DNA of 64,000 nt from Halichoerus grypus. Taxonomy: Eukaryota; Chordata; Mammalia; Carnivora; Phocidae. The notes beneath the pieces were generated by a model that worked only from the letters and a program-made list of their open reading frames with translations, was not told the origin of the DNA and made no database searches. Made by a program: the position numbers and the translations under genes. Positions within the stretch are counted from its first letter, which is position 1; every line of letters begins with the position of its first letter. Location of the stretch: the NCBI RefSeq assembly GCF_964656455.1, contig NC_135719.1:75797562-75861561 (forward strand), written 5' to 3'. Positions 1 through 12,865 of this stretch are shown piece by piece.

Positions 1-1756
1 GATTCCCCTCCCCCACGCCCCTAGTGGCTTCATTTGGTATTCAATGCAAGCTAAAAATAAGATGATATAAAAATTTAAATTATATAAGCTAAACTTCAGT
101 TTTAATGTAGAATAAAAATATTTATTCATAATGTTTCTCTTCTCACTTATCCACAGATGTTAAGTCCCAATTTTCAAAAAGTTTCACCAAGGAAAGATTG
201 TATAATATTTTCAGTGAGGCTAAGGGGCAAAATAAATACTGGTCATCTTTATAGATCTCGAAAAATAAAGGTAATTTCTAAGCATGCCAACCATACCCAC
301 TCTACAACTAAATGTAATGCAAATTACCATATCAAACTGAAAATTCGAGTATTCCGGTTAGTGGTATTTAGTTTCCTGCTTAGTTAATGTCAGTTTAGGT
401 ACTGCTTACAGTCATTTGCTACAGAATCATTGTATGTAATTATTTTGCTGTTGTAAGAGAATGCATTTATAGCTGAGAAGAAAATGAGTTTGGGAGAGAT
501 CATTTTGCAGAGTATTTATGCATTTATGGCCAGTATTCTAATTTATAAGAAAAGTATCTAGTTTTTGCTTTAAAAATGACTTGCTATCAGAAGCTAAATG
601 ATCATTTTATAATTTTCTATAGTGAAAGAAAAGTGTTTTTAATTTAATTAGCTATGCCTGAAAGGATATTTGAGTATATTCTTACTGGAATAATTAGTAA
701 TACGAACATATAATAATAAGCTATTACACTCTTTCCAGAAATTTTTTGGTTCTTTGGTTTTCCTTGAAGGTGCTAGGAGAGTACGGACTGACATAATATT
801 ATTCAACATGCTGATACTTTTTAGGATCATAATTGTTGGTTGTTAAAACTTTACTAAATTGACTTGACAGTTTCAAATTAAGTATCATCTTGTGTTTTTC
901 CTTTCTCCATATCTTTTTAATGACAGTGTCATATAATATGATGGTTTTATGAGTAGTTTTGCTCTCTCATTCATCAGAGTAATCAATGGGGAAAGGAGCC
1001 ATATGGGTTGTAGTCCATTTGTATTGGATAGGACAGATGGCATTTTGATAGATGGAAATATTCCAAATATTTATTGTATAATGATATCACAGGGACTTTA
1101 ACTTCTGAATTTTAATACTTTAATTTCTACAGTAACTAGCAAATTAAGTAATTTATTCAGTTACCATGTATCCATTCAATTATGTCAATGTGTGATTTGT
1201 AGCATTAATTACCTTTCAGTTAATACTTTATTTTACATGATGGGCATTTTTCTTACTAAGTCTTTGTGTTTACTTATCTGATTTCTGACCAAGCCATCAG
1301 TTCAATCTTGAGGATTTTAAAGCTGAAAACAGTTTTCGGAGCAGACGGTAAGTTAAAGATAGGATCCCAGGAGTGAATGAAGTCAAGATCCCATAACAGT
1401 TCTTCACCAATATCACCTCCTGTTGGAGGCAAAGAGGGAAGGGGTAGTCTTAAAGACTCTCTATACATTTGCGTCTTGCATAAATTTCTATTCCCAATAG
1501 ATTTGCTAAAAGTATGTTTTAATATAAGTGTGAACATAAGGACAGAATGGTATGATTCAAGTTCTAGTTATATTTCATTTTCTCCATTTGAAATTGAGTC
1601 CTTTGAGGAAGGGTTACTGCTGGTGTAGTAAAGTTAATGCACTGTCTTCACAAATGTTTGACGCCATCCCAGAAGCACATTTGCACTAGTAGAAATAAAT
1701 GAAATCCAGTGGGAAAGAGACCTTCACTTTTAACTGTGTATACTTTTGTATTGTTT
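1..1756. other. Unique AT-rich non-coding DNA
   Basis: I see no gene, RNA or recognisable repeat here. Open frames are at most 87 codons, none resembles a known family, and stops are frequent on both strands. The composition is that of mammalian intron or intergenic DNA. Confidence 0.6.
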
Positions 1757-1769
1757 AAATGCTTACTGA

Positions 1770-1962
1770 GGGCGCCTGTGTGGCTCAGTCGGTTAAGCGT
1801 CTGCCTTTGGCTCAGGTCATGATCCCAGGGTCCTGGGATCGAACCCCGCATCCGGCTCCCTGCTCAGCAGAGAGCCTGCTTCTCCCTCTCCCTCTGCTCC
1901 TTCCCCTGCTTGTGTTCTCACTCTCTCTCTCTTTCTGTCAAATAAATAAATCTTTAAAAAAA
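1770..1962 (+). mobile_element. CAN-SINE (tRNA-Lys-derived carnivore SINE)
   Basis: The element opens with a GGCGCCTGTGTGGCTCAG head containing the tRNA-like pol III box A, followed by the GGTCATGATCCCAGGGTCC core. It then has a CT-rich stretch and an AAATAAATAAATCTTT-A(n) tail. A perfect 13-bp target-site duplication, AAATGCTTACTGA, flanks it at 1757-1769 and 1963-1975. This shows L1-mediated insertion in the + orientation. It is full length and close to the family consensus, so it is fairly young. Any protein translated through it is spurious. Confidence 0.97.
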
Positions 1963-2339
1963 AAATGCTTACTGAATGCATATAGCCGTGCTTTACTTCT
2001 GCAATTGCAAAGTAAAAAATGATAGTTTGAGTCATTCCCAAATTTCTCTTGCCATTGTTTTATTTTTAAAATGGTATCAACCCCTACTATTGAAAGCCTA
2101 CTATGTATTTAAATACTATGTATTAAAACTCTCTGGCAGTACCTCCCGGTAACTTTCTATTTTATTTAGAAAGTAATGTAAATTCTTTAAAAGTAGTGAC
2201 CATTTTTTCCAAATTAAAATTTAGGATACATTGTCTAACAGTGTTGTGTTTTTTTTTTTTAATTTGTGAATTTGTTACTGTGAAAAAATTACCAAAGCAT
2301 AAAAACTAAATGCTTTTACATTTAGTTATAGATTTATCA

Positions 2340-2425
2340 ATTTATAACTGACTGACACAGTATCTAGCTAACTGCCTTTCACATACTAGAGCTCAATGTT
2401 TGTTGGTTGATAGACAAGGAAGGAT
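2340..2425 (+). repeat. LINE-2 or MIR 3' end remnant
   Basis: The stretch resembles the degraded 3' end shared by L2 and MIR elements, with a 'tgcctttcacatactagagctcaatgtttgttgg' type layout in the sense direction. It is short and highly diverged, so the family call is tentative. Confidence 0.4.
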
Positions 2426-5400
2426 GCTATACACCACAAACATCTGGAAGCAGAGTTCAGTATTTTCAAAGTTATAGTGTGATCCCATGAACCAAATAGA
2501 AACTTTATGCTAAAGTTTTGATAAGATCACTCTTTTTAAAAAGTTCTTATAGATACAGACTATGTAATCATATTGAAAGAAGAAGCCGACCAAGCTTTAT
2601 TTAGTCACAAATGTCCAAAAGCATTGAGTAAGCCAAGAAGAGGACATGGTAACTTAGACCTGTCCCATTTAAGATAGACTGTCGGGCATATGACTTAGAG
2701 TAAAACAACACTACTTGTATTCCTACTGCCCTGGCAAATACGAATGAACCAAACACACCCTGACGATTCCAGATTTCTCCAACACAGGAGACAGTTTCGG
2801 AAGCACTGATTAAAATGGAGTAGATAATATTCTGATAGAAATCTTAGGACCAATAATAAGCCAAGAAAAAGACTAGCACTAATTGAAGTGATATGGAATT
2901 TGAAGCATTCTACACATATGTACTGTTTCTTTAAAAAATCAACATCTCAGTAGTATAAAAGGCACGGGGTTTTGTTTTGTTTTGTTTCTGGTCACTAAAA
3001 CCTTTTATTTCCTTCATTTATGGAATCACATGCATGAGTGCTTTTGAATAAAATTTGGGAATAATTTTTACTCAGATCTTTGTACCTACGTTTGCAGACT
3101 TTCCCCTTCCCTGATCTGTTCTAATGTTCTCATTCTTGATGTTTGTCTCTCCTGCTCTATCCTTCCTCCTTTGGTAATCTTTCACACATTGAAAGACAGA
3201 AACAAAAACAGAAAGACATATCAGCTATTCCTTTGGATCATCAAACAGGAAACTTCTCTCAGGCAACACTGCAATGTAGTTACGTTGTTATGTGGTTGTC
3301 GTTGTTTGAAGAAAATTTTATTTTTCCTTTCTTATTTTCAATTTTGTATATTTGGGGAAGGTTTGTTATATCTTCCCACTGATGGAAAGGAGAAAAAATA
3401 TCTAGAACTGAGCAAATATCTAAAAATATTCAATCACATATATAGCAAATGAATGACTCTTTTCACTGTATTTTGTTAAAGGTTTTTCTCTTGAATGTTC
3501 TTATCTATAGTTTTGGGTATGACCCATCCTCTCACCCCCCACAAAAGGCCCTACATTCCTAAAAATAAAACATGAAGACTAAACCTCAGAATTTAATTTG
3601 TATCTTAATAATTTCATATGGCCCCAAATTATTTAAAGACAAACAGTATCAAAATTGTGTTTTAAACAAGCAAGACCTGTATGGAAGCAAATTATCTTTA
3701 TAATATTTAAGAGCACTGGAATATTTATCCAACTAATCTTTTTAAGATGTAATACTCTTACAGAAGAAATATAAGAGTGCTCAATAATAAATTTCTAAAT
3801 TTAGTCCCTCGTCAGTTGGACTTTGATTTAATCAATTTTGTCAGGGGAAAAAATCTGTTTTCAGGCTACCTACTTAATTTCCGAAGATGGGATGATAGTA
3901 ACTGATCATTCTGTGAATAAAGAAGGAAATGTTGGCATACTAAGGCAGTATATAAGCTGAAGTTCTTGAACAAAAGCAGCCTGTCAACTATGGTGCATTT
4001 AAGTACAAGAAAGATTGATGTTTGCCAAATGTCAAATCAGAGAGAAGAAAAATGTTTTCAAGCTTAGGGGATTGCCAACAATGAAAGGGAAAATAAATAA
4101 AAATTTAGATGTACAATATTGTTATACCTTGTCAAGGAAATGTTAATTGAAATTAGGTCTCCTTTTTGAAAACATAATGTAAAATTTCCACGAGAAGATT
4201 ACTCAAGAGTATGACAATTAACGTAAAAGTAGAATTTTAAAAGATACAAAGAGATGGTGGACATAACAAAAATTGTGCTGTTAGATAATCAAAAAGCTAT
4301 GCTCTAGATTTCATTGTCAATTAACTCCTACTGATTAATTATATAATTGGTTATGTTACTAAGAGAAAGCTAAGAGTTTTGAAAATTATCGACATGAACC
4401 ATGTGGGACTCCATCCTGAATTCAACAGTTAAAATATGCAGGTTTCTGTTTATTTATTCTGCATTATCAGGTTTATGACATTTATTTGGTAGCTAGATAT
4501 TGTTGTGAATGTGCAATGATTTGAGTTATTAAAATACAGTTTGCTTATGATCCATGTTAAGAACATGCAGTGCATTCAAATAACTAGGTAACATTAGGCC
4601 TTTCATCTCAGAGCAGTATGTTTCATTTCCCTAGGGTTGGGATTAAATTGAGATTTTGTATTCATTTGAAGTAATTGTAATGAGAATATTTAACATGGGT
4701 CAAATGGAGAATAGTGGCACCCTGGAAGTGCTTAGAAATAATTTGCCTTTTTTATACATTTTTCCACAGTGGGATTGAAAAAGCTTACCACGCCTTGTTT
4801 AACAATGTTATATTGTTTTATTTGTGAATCTAATGAAATCTTTGGCAGAAAAGAGCACAAAATGCTTAAACGAATTTTAGAAAATAAGAAGGCATCTGAA
4901 TCAAATAATTATACATTTGAAACACATGAGATACTATTAATAATCTTTACCCACACAAAACCAGAGATATGTATATTTAAAAAAAAAAAAAAAACCTCTT
5001 AATATTTCCTTTTTATTCTCATAAGGGAAAGTGGAGGAAAATTGTATTTTATTTGCCCACAGATATGGGAAAGAATTGCTCAGCAGAGCTATGTGCCCAC
5101 AACAGATTTTTCCAGACTCCTTTTTCCCCTGAAGCAGTCTTTTTATTTGAGCCCATAAGTGATCTTCCATCTCTCACTGAAGTGCTCAGGTACATTAGCA
5201 CTATGCTCTCTCTCAGGACATTGACTTGGTTAAAGCCAAGAGGAAATAAATTATTTCTTTGTGCTGGTTGTTTGTGAGTGCTAAACTGGATCAGCCTGTG
5301 AGTAAAAACTGGCCTGTCACTGAATGACCAGTTACTTAAAATCATGTAAAAATTATATTAGACTGAATGATATCATGTGATCTTAGAGAAAGTTTCTTTA

Positions 5401-5464
5401 CCAAAGAATGCAAATACTGATAAAATTCACTGAGCTCTAAATGATACTCAGAAACCGTTTTGGT
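2426..5464. other. Unique AT-rich DNA
   Basis: No gene is visible. There is a short GTTTT microsatellite near 2969-2988 and an A-tract near 4980-4995. The overlapping frames of 79-98 codons on both strands around 3143-3452 and 4937-5345 have no recognisable domain. Confidence 0.55.
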
Positions 5465-5630
5465 GCTAAAACATACCCAGTGATTGCTTAAGGCTAGATT
5501 ACACTGTCTCAAAAGAATATGATAAGTTGGGTCAATGTAACAGGCTAAAATAATACAACATTTTCCAAAAGAGTTACAGGCTTTTGCCCTAAGTGAAAAT
5601 GTATTTGTGTTGAGCACATTCTAGCATGGA
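5465..5630. repeat. Unclassified 166-bp repeat, copy A
   Basis: This segment aligns end to end with 5975-6140. Shared blocks include AGAATATGATAA, the TTGCC(C/T)TAAGT block and TTTGTGTTGAGCACATTCT, and both copies end in CATGGA. Identity by eye is roughly 70-75%. The two copies are in direct orientation, 510 bp apart. I do not recognise the family. No transposon ends or TSD are obvious around this copy. Confidence 0.6.
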
Positions 5631-5832
5631 AGCTTGTTTGAAGGTACTGATAAATCCAGACATTACCTCGGGAAACAAAGAGTGTCTTCCCAGTGCCATT
5701 AAGAGTTAACATATCACTACAGCTACTATTCATTATTTATGCTTGATGAAGGCCTTTCAGATGTGCCTAAAAAACAGCCACTACATTGTACATAGCAGAC
5801 ACAGTCCACATCAATATCTGCAACAGGTCAAA

Positions 5833-6830
5833 GATGCCTAGCAATAGCACTATAATTTAAGATTATTCTGGAAGTTCTAGACAATTCAGCAAGGCACCTA
5901 AATATTAAGATTTATTAGAAAAAAGAACAAATTATCATTTTCATGAAATGCATAATCACATACAATATAATTTAGGTCAAACATACCTAAAATTGCCCAG
6001 GGCTTACTCATCCTGTTTCAGAAGAATATGATAAATTGGGATAATGGGAATGGCCTTATGTAATATGACTGTTTCTAATACATTTGCAGACTCTTGCCTT
6101 AAGTAAGTGTATATTTGTGTTGAGCACATTCTCACATGGAGAATCCAAGGGAATCAACTGGGAAAACTACTTGAACTAAAAAGAGAATTAACTAAAATTG
6201 CAGGATACAATATAAATAATATATTTTTAAATTTTTCATCCACCAATAATATCTTGATTCGGGGGTGGGGAAGTGGGAAGATAAGTTCATATAATAATCA
6301 CAATTACAAGATAATTGGTTATATTCTTAAAAATTGCACAAGACCCCTGTCTGGAAGGAATTAGAAAACTTTCCTGTGTAACATACAAAACGAAAGCTTC
6401 TGAATGGGAATATTGTAAAGATGGCATTTAACTACAGGTATAACTTGAGCACATCAGTCAAAATTCTAGTGGGATTATTTTAGAAACATGAAGAAATTAT
6501 TCTAAAATGTTTAGGATTCAAAATAGCAAAGGACAGTTTTCAAAATACTGATAAGGAGTGATATGACCAATTAAATATGAAAATATTTTTCTGACACAAC
6601 AATGTTTAAGATGGCATGGTACAACTGCAGCCAGATTAATAAAATGGGAGAGATAAACACAAAATTAACCTTATTATTTCCATGAACCAAATATGACAGA
6701 AGCTCCTAATAATGTAGATAGGATGGATTATTCAGTGAATGATAGTAAGAGATTTGGCTAGAGTTTGGAAAGAAAAAAAGAGTGAGACAGTAGAATTCAG
6801 ATATTAAATATAATTTTTAAGAAATTTTAA
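5833..6830 (+). mobile_element. Old L1 ORF2 fragment, sense
   Basis: Degraded nucleotide matches to the reverse-transcriptase part of mammalian L1 ORF2 run in order along the + strand. They include the 'tactggaagtcctagc' block near 5865, the 'ctactagaactaataa...gcaggataca' block near 6160-6210, and the 'ggattattcaataaatgg' block near 6723. Frameshifts and stops are common, so it is a dead fossil. It is interrupted at about 5963-6140 by repeat copy B. Confidence 0.7.
5975..6140. repeat. Unclassified 166-bp repeat, copy B, inside L1
   Basis: This is the second copy of the unit seen at 5465-5630. The L1 ORF2 remnant reads up to about 5962 and resumes at about 6139, so this copy looks inserted into the L1. 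A short CACAT match on both sides (near 5958 and 6133) may be a target duplication, but it is too short to rely on. Confidence 0.55.
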
Positions 6831-6865
6831 TTACATAGAAATGCTCATAGAATAGAAAAAAATTA

Positions 6866-6990
6866 GGGGCATCTAGGCGGCTCAGTCAGTTGAGCATCCA
6901 ACTTTAGATCTTGGCTCAGGTCTTGAGATCAGGGTTGTGAGTTCAAGCCCCATATTGGGCTCCATGCTGGGAGTGGACCCCACTTAAAAA
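6866..6990 (+). mobile_element. CAN-SINE, older or short copy
   Basis: The tRNA-like head is diverged (GGGGCATCTAGGCGGCTCAG) and is followed by a TTGAGATCAGGGTTGTGAG core. The element ends in a short A-rich tail without the long CT-rich block. This resembles the older short subfamily. A-rich flanks (AGAAAAAAATT and AGAAAAAATTG) are compatible with a TSD but uninformative. Confidence 0.9.
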
Positions 6991-7271
6991 AAAACAAAGA
7001 AAAAATTGAAAATTTTTATTCAATATGAGTTTAGTCAGGTAAAATACATATACATGTGTGTATTTGTAAAATAAACTGATAGGAATTATACCAGAATGAT
7101 GTAAATAGTAAAAAAAAAAAAAAAAAAGAGGGGGATGTTGGTATGATTGCAGGTGATTTTAATTTTCTTCTTTATACATTTGTAATTTCCAGCTTCTTTC
7201 TTCAATTATAGTATGTTATATAATCAGAAAAATAAAAGTTTTTATCTTTGGATTTTGAAGCAACCATCATG

Positions 7272-7464
7272 GGGTGCCTGGGTGGCTCAGTAGTTGGGCT
7301 CCTGACTCTTGATTTCAGCTGGAGTCATGATCTTGGTGGGGTTGTGGGATCGAGCACCGAGTTGGGCTCTACTTGGCTGGAGTCTGCTTGTCCCTCTCCT
7401 TCCCCACCTCCTCACTTGCATGTGTGCTCTCTCTCTCTCTCTCTCAAATAAATGGATGCATACA
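7272..7464 (+). mobile_element. CAN-SINE
   Basis: The GGTGCCTGGGTGGCTCAG head, core, (CT)n block and AAATAAATGGATG tail are all present. A 12-bp TSD with one mismatch, GCAACCATCATG at 7260-7271 and GCAGCCATCATG at 7465-7476, flanks it. Confidence 0.95.
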
Positions 7465-7599
7465 GCAGCCATCATGTTATCCTAATATGTAATAAATATT
7501 ATACATTTCCCAGCACAAAATAAGTACAGACTTGCTTCATGAAGGTACAGTTTTGTTGTTGTTGTTTTTCTTTTCCTTTTGCAATGTACAATTGGAATA

Positions 7600-7815
7600 C
7601 TATCTATAAGCAGGGAGCATACAGCAATGCTCACCATTATATTTCCAACAGTTAGATAATGCTTTTTTTTTTTTAAGTTATCTCTACACCCAATATGGGG
7701 CTCAAATTCAGGACCCTGAAATCAAGTGTCTCATGCTCTTCTGACTGAGCCAGCCACGTGACCCAGAAAAATGCCTGATACATAGTAGGCATGCAATAAA
7801 TATTTGACTAAAGAA
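7600..7815 (+). repeat. LINE-2 3' end, split by a SINE
   Basis: Before the SINE the sequence matches the L2 3' block 'gctcaccattatatttccaac'. After it, L2 resumes with 'gcctgatacatagtaggc' and 'caataaatatttgac'. Together they form the usual L2 tail in sense orientation. Confidence 0.7.
7663..7764 (-). mobile_element. CAN-SINE, short old copy
   Basis: Reading the minus strand gives a degraded tRNA-like head ending at GTCACGTGGCTGGCTCAG, then a body and an A-rich tail (poly-T on +). Imperfect flanks AGATAATGC and AGAAAAATGC are probable TSD remnants. It lies inside the L2 tail. Confidence 0.85.
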
Positions 7816-8833
7816 ATACCTAATTAATCAATACAAAACTCATCTGTTTGCAAAAATATTAATGGATTGATTCTTTAGAATGATCTTTTTTCCACAGTAG
7901 TCATTTTTTAAGGTACAATCTAATCAAGGAATGACAGTTCTTTGATTATCTAGTATCTAATTTGAGCTAATTAAAAATTTTCCTCTTTTAATTTAACCTA
8001 GATAGAAGTAGGCTAGTACACAAGGCAAGAACACCAAAGAAACATTTTACTGCCTTCCATTTTGCCATGCTAGCCCTAGAATTCTGTCATCTTCCTGGTT
8101 TTGGAAACCTAACCGCCCCTCAGACTATGCCACCATGACACCTATTATTCAAAACCTCTCTCTTCTATCCTTTCTTTCTTTGTTTTCTAGAGAATCTCTG
8201 GGCCTTTGGCTTAAGTTCCCCATTACTTGGAATCTACCTTATTTTCTTTGAGGAAGCCTATATTTCTCCAATGGGGAAAGAGAAACCAATCTACTGCACC
8301 TCCCCTTTGAAGAGCTCGACCTTTAATTCTTACCGAATCTTTCTGCATTAAACCAACTGCCTGGAGTCTACATTGTAATAGCATCACAATGGCAGACCCT
8401 TACCATTCTTCAAGCCCTGGTGCTCTCATTTTATGAGATATATATTTTTTTTCTTTCTTCTATCATATACCCATTCTCCTCCTGCATCCCACTCAGCATT
8501 TTCCTGTTCTATTCAAAAAGGATCTTCTTCCCCCGGGGTCATTTATATTCAGCCATTTTGCTGAATTATATTCAGCCAATGTGTTATAGTTACTCCATTC
8601 TTTTTTATGGCATAAGACTATCCAGATAAATCTTGGTAATCTGTCATCCTTAAATTACATTAGAAAAAAAATAATGACATGAAAAATAATTGATCTAGAA
8701 GTCAAGAAATTTGGGTTCTAGTCCTTACTGTTTTTCTCTCAGCCACAAGTTAAAATGAATGGCAGTTAATTCAACTATGACCTCAATTTTCTTAAAAAAT
8801 ATTCCCTTCTATCTCTAAATTGCCTTTGACCAT
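7816..8833. other. Unique DNA, no gene seen
   Basis: I see no recognisable repeat or gene. A slightly GC-richer pyrimidine-rich stretch lies at about 8030-8400, without exon-like open frames. Confidence 0.5.
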
Positions 8834-8955
8834 TTCATTCATTTATTTATTCAACCAATGCCATTTATCGAATTCTTACTGATTTTTCCAGCACTGTGTC
8901 AGGTATTCAATTAAGATACAGAAATAATTAAGAGATAGTTCTCACCTCCATGATA
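8834..8955 (-). repeat. LINE-2 3' end remnant, antisense
   Basis: The pattern 'attcatttatttattcaacca' followed by a degraded 'tattgagtacttactgtgtgccagg' and 'gatacagaaataa' is the reverse complement of the L2 3' end. Confidence 0.55.
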
Positions 8956-11900
8956 CAAGTTGCATTACTTTCTGCATGAAACTGTGAGGGAGCTGATTAT
9001 TCTATAACTAAGACATTGAATCTTGACTTCTGACTGAGCTTCCTAGGCAGGGTTTTTTAAAAGTAGAGCATTAAATTTTGTAATATCACTCTATCAAAAG
9101 GACAATAAATTATTTTTAAAATAATTTCTATATTTAGACATACTTGGAGTACTATTTTAAAAGAATGCATTTATATTTTTTATAATCATTTTCCAGTTGT
9201 ACTTATGGTAGTACATTACCTATGTTCAACTTTTAAGAATTCTGAGCAGGCAACTTTCTTCCATGATGACTTTTCAGATAAAGATTTTGATCCTGTTATG
9301 CTTGCTGTTAATTTCAAAATATAGGAAGGTGTATCCTTCAAGAAAAACTTAACACATTTCATATTTACTCACCTGAGGAAACTGCTTTAAAGAAAGAATA
9401 GATAGTTTTCCAAGATGAATAGTTCTTCCTGACTTACACTTGACTCAAAGGATAGAATAAATGAATAATTTTGTATGCAAGTTTCTTGGTTTGCTTACAA
9501 CTTTCTGCTAAGACTCCAGAGACCTTTAAGCAAAGGATCCCACCCAGTACATTTGTTGTATGTGTATGTGTGTGTACATTTTTTTTCAGAAAGCATATGT
9601 TAGAAGGGCTATTAAGCAATTAGCTTCATGCATATAGATAGTTCATTTTGCACCAAACCATATGATGTGATTGGAATTTATAGAAAACCATCTTTCTTGC
9701 CAGGAATTGAGGCAAGTTAATTCTCTAGTTTGGAGAAGTGTGGTCTTATGGCTGCAATCTGTACCCTTAAAAATTAGGAACCTAGTATTCTATATTCGAT
9801 AGCTTAGAAAAGTATATAAAATATGAAAAATTGTCTTTATTAAATATAGAAATTGGAAAAAGAAAAAGAAAACCCAAGTAGAGTACCTGGTTCATTTCTC
9901 ATGCTCACTAAATGTTTGTTAACTTAAAATAAAATGAAACCAGCAGGGGTTGAGATTAGTTTTGTTTTGTTTCTTTTTTATAAAAATATGTGCCATAAAG
10001 TTTTGTGTCCTTGTCAAATTTGGCTCGGAGCTTTCTAGCAGCCTATGCAAAAAAGGGGAATGCAGTCAGTGAAAGAACCTGTCATGTCAATGAGATGAAA
10101 ACAAACTGGCTACTCAGGTGAAGCCCAGCTACTTCTAGGGATTTAATAACTCTTTCCAGAATGAATGAATGATGCTGAAAGCTGCAAAAGATTTCTTCCA
10201 TTTGCATTTTTAGGAGGTCCCTTGGCTCTTCACTGTCTTGACAGTAAACAGCAAAGAACTTTATGTAGCTATTTCTCAGGTCAGTGGTCAAGGAAAACTG
10301 CTTTTATGGGGACAACACACCACCACTGCTTAATATGGTAATGTGTCTTAATTCAAAAAATATTCTGAAATACCTAGAAATCCTGAAGCGGAGATAGATC
10401 GATTGCATATACTTCAGGCATGTATACATTTTCCACGTGTAAAATAAGATTCATTGCCACCTTTTAAAGTTCTAGTTGTGGTTTACAAAAGGAGTGTGTT
10501 ACCATCTTGTCTCATTTTTATGGTACTCATATCCCTGACCACAACCATTAATCAGTAATTTTTTTTCCTCCTTTTTGAGGGGTGGGGATTATACTAAAAA
10601 TCCATGGAATGTCTCCTACAAGATGTAAAATTCTACATGATTGGCCTTTTGTAAATATTAAGCAAAACCAGTAAATCAAAATGATCAGATTAACATATTT
10701 TAGCAGAAGCATCCATATGAAAGGAAATGTTGACATTCTTTATGAAAGCTGCTTTTTCCCTTTACTGCTGCCATTTTTATTGTGGATTTCCCTGTTCAGC
10801 ACTTAGTTCCAATTTTTTAAATGATCCATTTCAAGACTAGACAGCAATATTCCTACAGTCATATGAGTTTTTGGTTGCATTTTATTACATTAAAGATTGC
10901 AGAGCTCTACTGTGAATTATAGTATTAACATTTCTTGTATTTTAGAGGACTGTGTTCAGAAGAATTCATGTGACTGAGTCCAGGAATTCTTTGTTTGGGC
11001 TTTTGAAGAGTGAAGTCCAATGTAATTTAATCTTTAGTGGTAACCAGGGTAGGAGTTCATTATATAATTTCAAAAAATTCAAAAGTACAAAAGCAGTAGA
11101 TAATTCATTCAAGAATCCCAAGAGGTGTTTGATTTACAGTTGACTTACTTAGAAAAAAAAATAAAAAATAAAGTTGACTTACTCAGTTGAAGATGATAAT
11201 ACTTTCAAGTAGTAACCAATTTACCTGAATATAGTTTTTCCCAGAACTTTGCTTATAACTTAGTTGCCTGAACTCAAAATGCAGTTTTCTTAGAAATGAT
11301 GTTATAAATTCAAGTCCATCCAATGGATACTTAAGTGCCAATGCTATCTCAGCCCTTAAGAACTTACTTGCTGGTGGTGTGGAAAAAAAAGGCAAGGACA
11401 CAAATAACTCAGCAAACCTCTTTTCAACACATTGTCAAGTGCCTTATAAAGCAAGCTCAAACATGGCAGAGAGCCACCACTGAGTTTCAGAGTCAAAAAA
11501 TGCATAAATTGTTACAAGCTTACTCTATAGATCAGCTACCCAGAATTTGGGAGGTTTGTGCTAATATCTTACTCTCAACTGATTGACATTTCTTCTTCCT
11601 CAGCATAAGTACCCTGCTACACAGCTACTCCCCCCCCAAAAAAATGGGGCAATAGAAAGCTATTCTGGCTGATGAATAATCAGAACTTTACTGGATTTAA
11701 GAACTTTACCCTTTTCTTACTAAGCTTAAAATCTCTGCCTATCTTAAAGCTCTACCTTAAAATCTCTCCTTTCACTTAGGTATATGATTAATATTGACAC
11801 CCCCCCAAAAAAATAACAAATTGCCAAAGCATTTTTATCTCTTTTATCTCTTCACCAGAAGTGGCAGAGTTTCTGACACCATAGTCTATTTTCACTTGTG

Positions 11901-12729
11901 GTGAATTTATTTTATGATCTATTTGGCATAGCACAGTATTCTTGTTAATATTTTTGAGAATTATTTACACTGTTTTACCTTAGATTTCATGTTTGCATTT
12001 GGAAGCAAGTTTTTCTTTTTCCTGTGGATCCCATTATAAATGTGATTGAGAACCCTATTCTATTAAATGAGGAATACCTCATTTTATCAGTACTTGCATT
12101 TCTCTCCTAGTCTCCCAATTGGAGATGATATTTAAAATATTTAAAATCTACTGCAGCACCCACTCTTGGCCCACCAGCCAGCCCACCCTTCCAGGTTCTT
12201 TTGTCTCTCCTTGGCTCCCTCAGAGCCAAAGTCCCATGAAGACTGAAGTTCCCACAGCTTCAGAAGAGATGAGGACCAGCCAAGCTGTGGGCATCCCTGG
12301 AGGAGCCACTGGCTGTGCCCAGGAGGGAAGGCTTTGAGAGATTGACTGGCTCAGGCACCAACTAGTCAGAGTTAGAGCAGGTTTCTGCAAAGCAGAGCAT
12401 GAACTCTTTACTCGCTGTATACCAAGGGCATCCTGGGTGAGAAGCCAGCATGACCAGGGCACTCTTACCAACCTGTGGGGGAGTTTTAAAATATTTTAAT
12501 AATCTGTGGAGCCTTACCTGTAAACACTGAGTGTTATTTTTAACAACCCATTATAAGAAGCTGGATCTACAGACTTAAGGCAGTTGTGTGTGGATAAAAG
12601 GGCATTTTAGCCTGCTGTCTAAATGTTTCTTTGTCTCCCATACTTGAATCTAACTTTCTTCTGCTTCCAATATGGGTTCAGTCCCCGCAAGACTTTTGGT
12701 ATCTGTTTACCCAAGCTTTTGCCTCTTTC
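8956..12729. other. Unique AT-rich DNA
   Basis: I see no gene or clear interspersed repeat. Minor features are a short TG run near 9557-9575, poly-C/poly-A junctions near 11631-11643 and 11799-11810, and a GC-richer segment at 12150-12480. The overlapping 72- and 83-codon frames in that segment on opposite strands show no domain. Confidence 0.5.
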
Positions 12730-12865
12730 CTTCCTTAGCTTTAGTTTCCTCTTCTGTTAAATGGTGTACGTTAGTGTTTCAACATACAGTCACTGTGAAG
12801 TTTAAATGAAATAATACAAGTGAAACCCTTAGTACAATGCCTGGAATAGCGCTATAGCATCATCG
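12730..12865 (+). repeat. MIR remnant, sense
   Basis: The order of diverged blocks is that of MIR: 'agtttcctcttctgttaaatgg', 'actgtgaagtttaaatgaaataatac', then 'acaatgcctgg'. Confidence 0.65.

Noticed and set aside
1759..2022. Short frames such as 1759-2022, 7248-7451, 19139-19342, 28511-28696 and 55560-55817 as a small protein family
   Set aside because: Their similarity to each other comes from the CAN-SINE; they are translations of the same retroposon in one orientation or the other.
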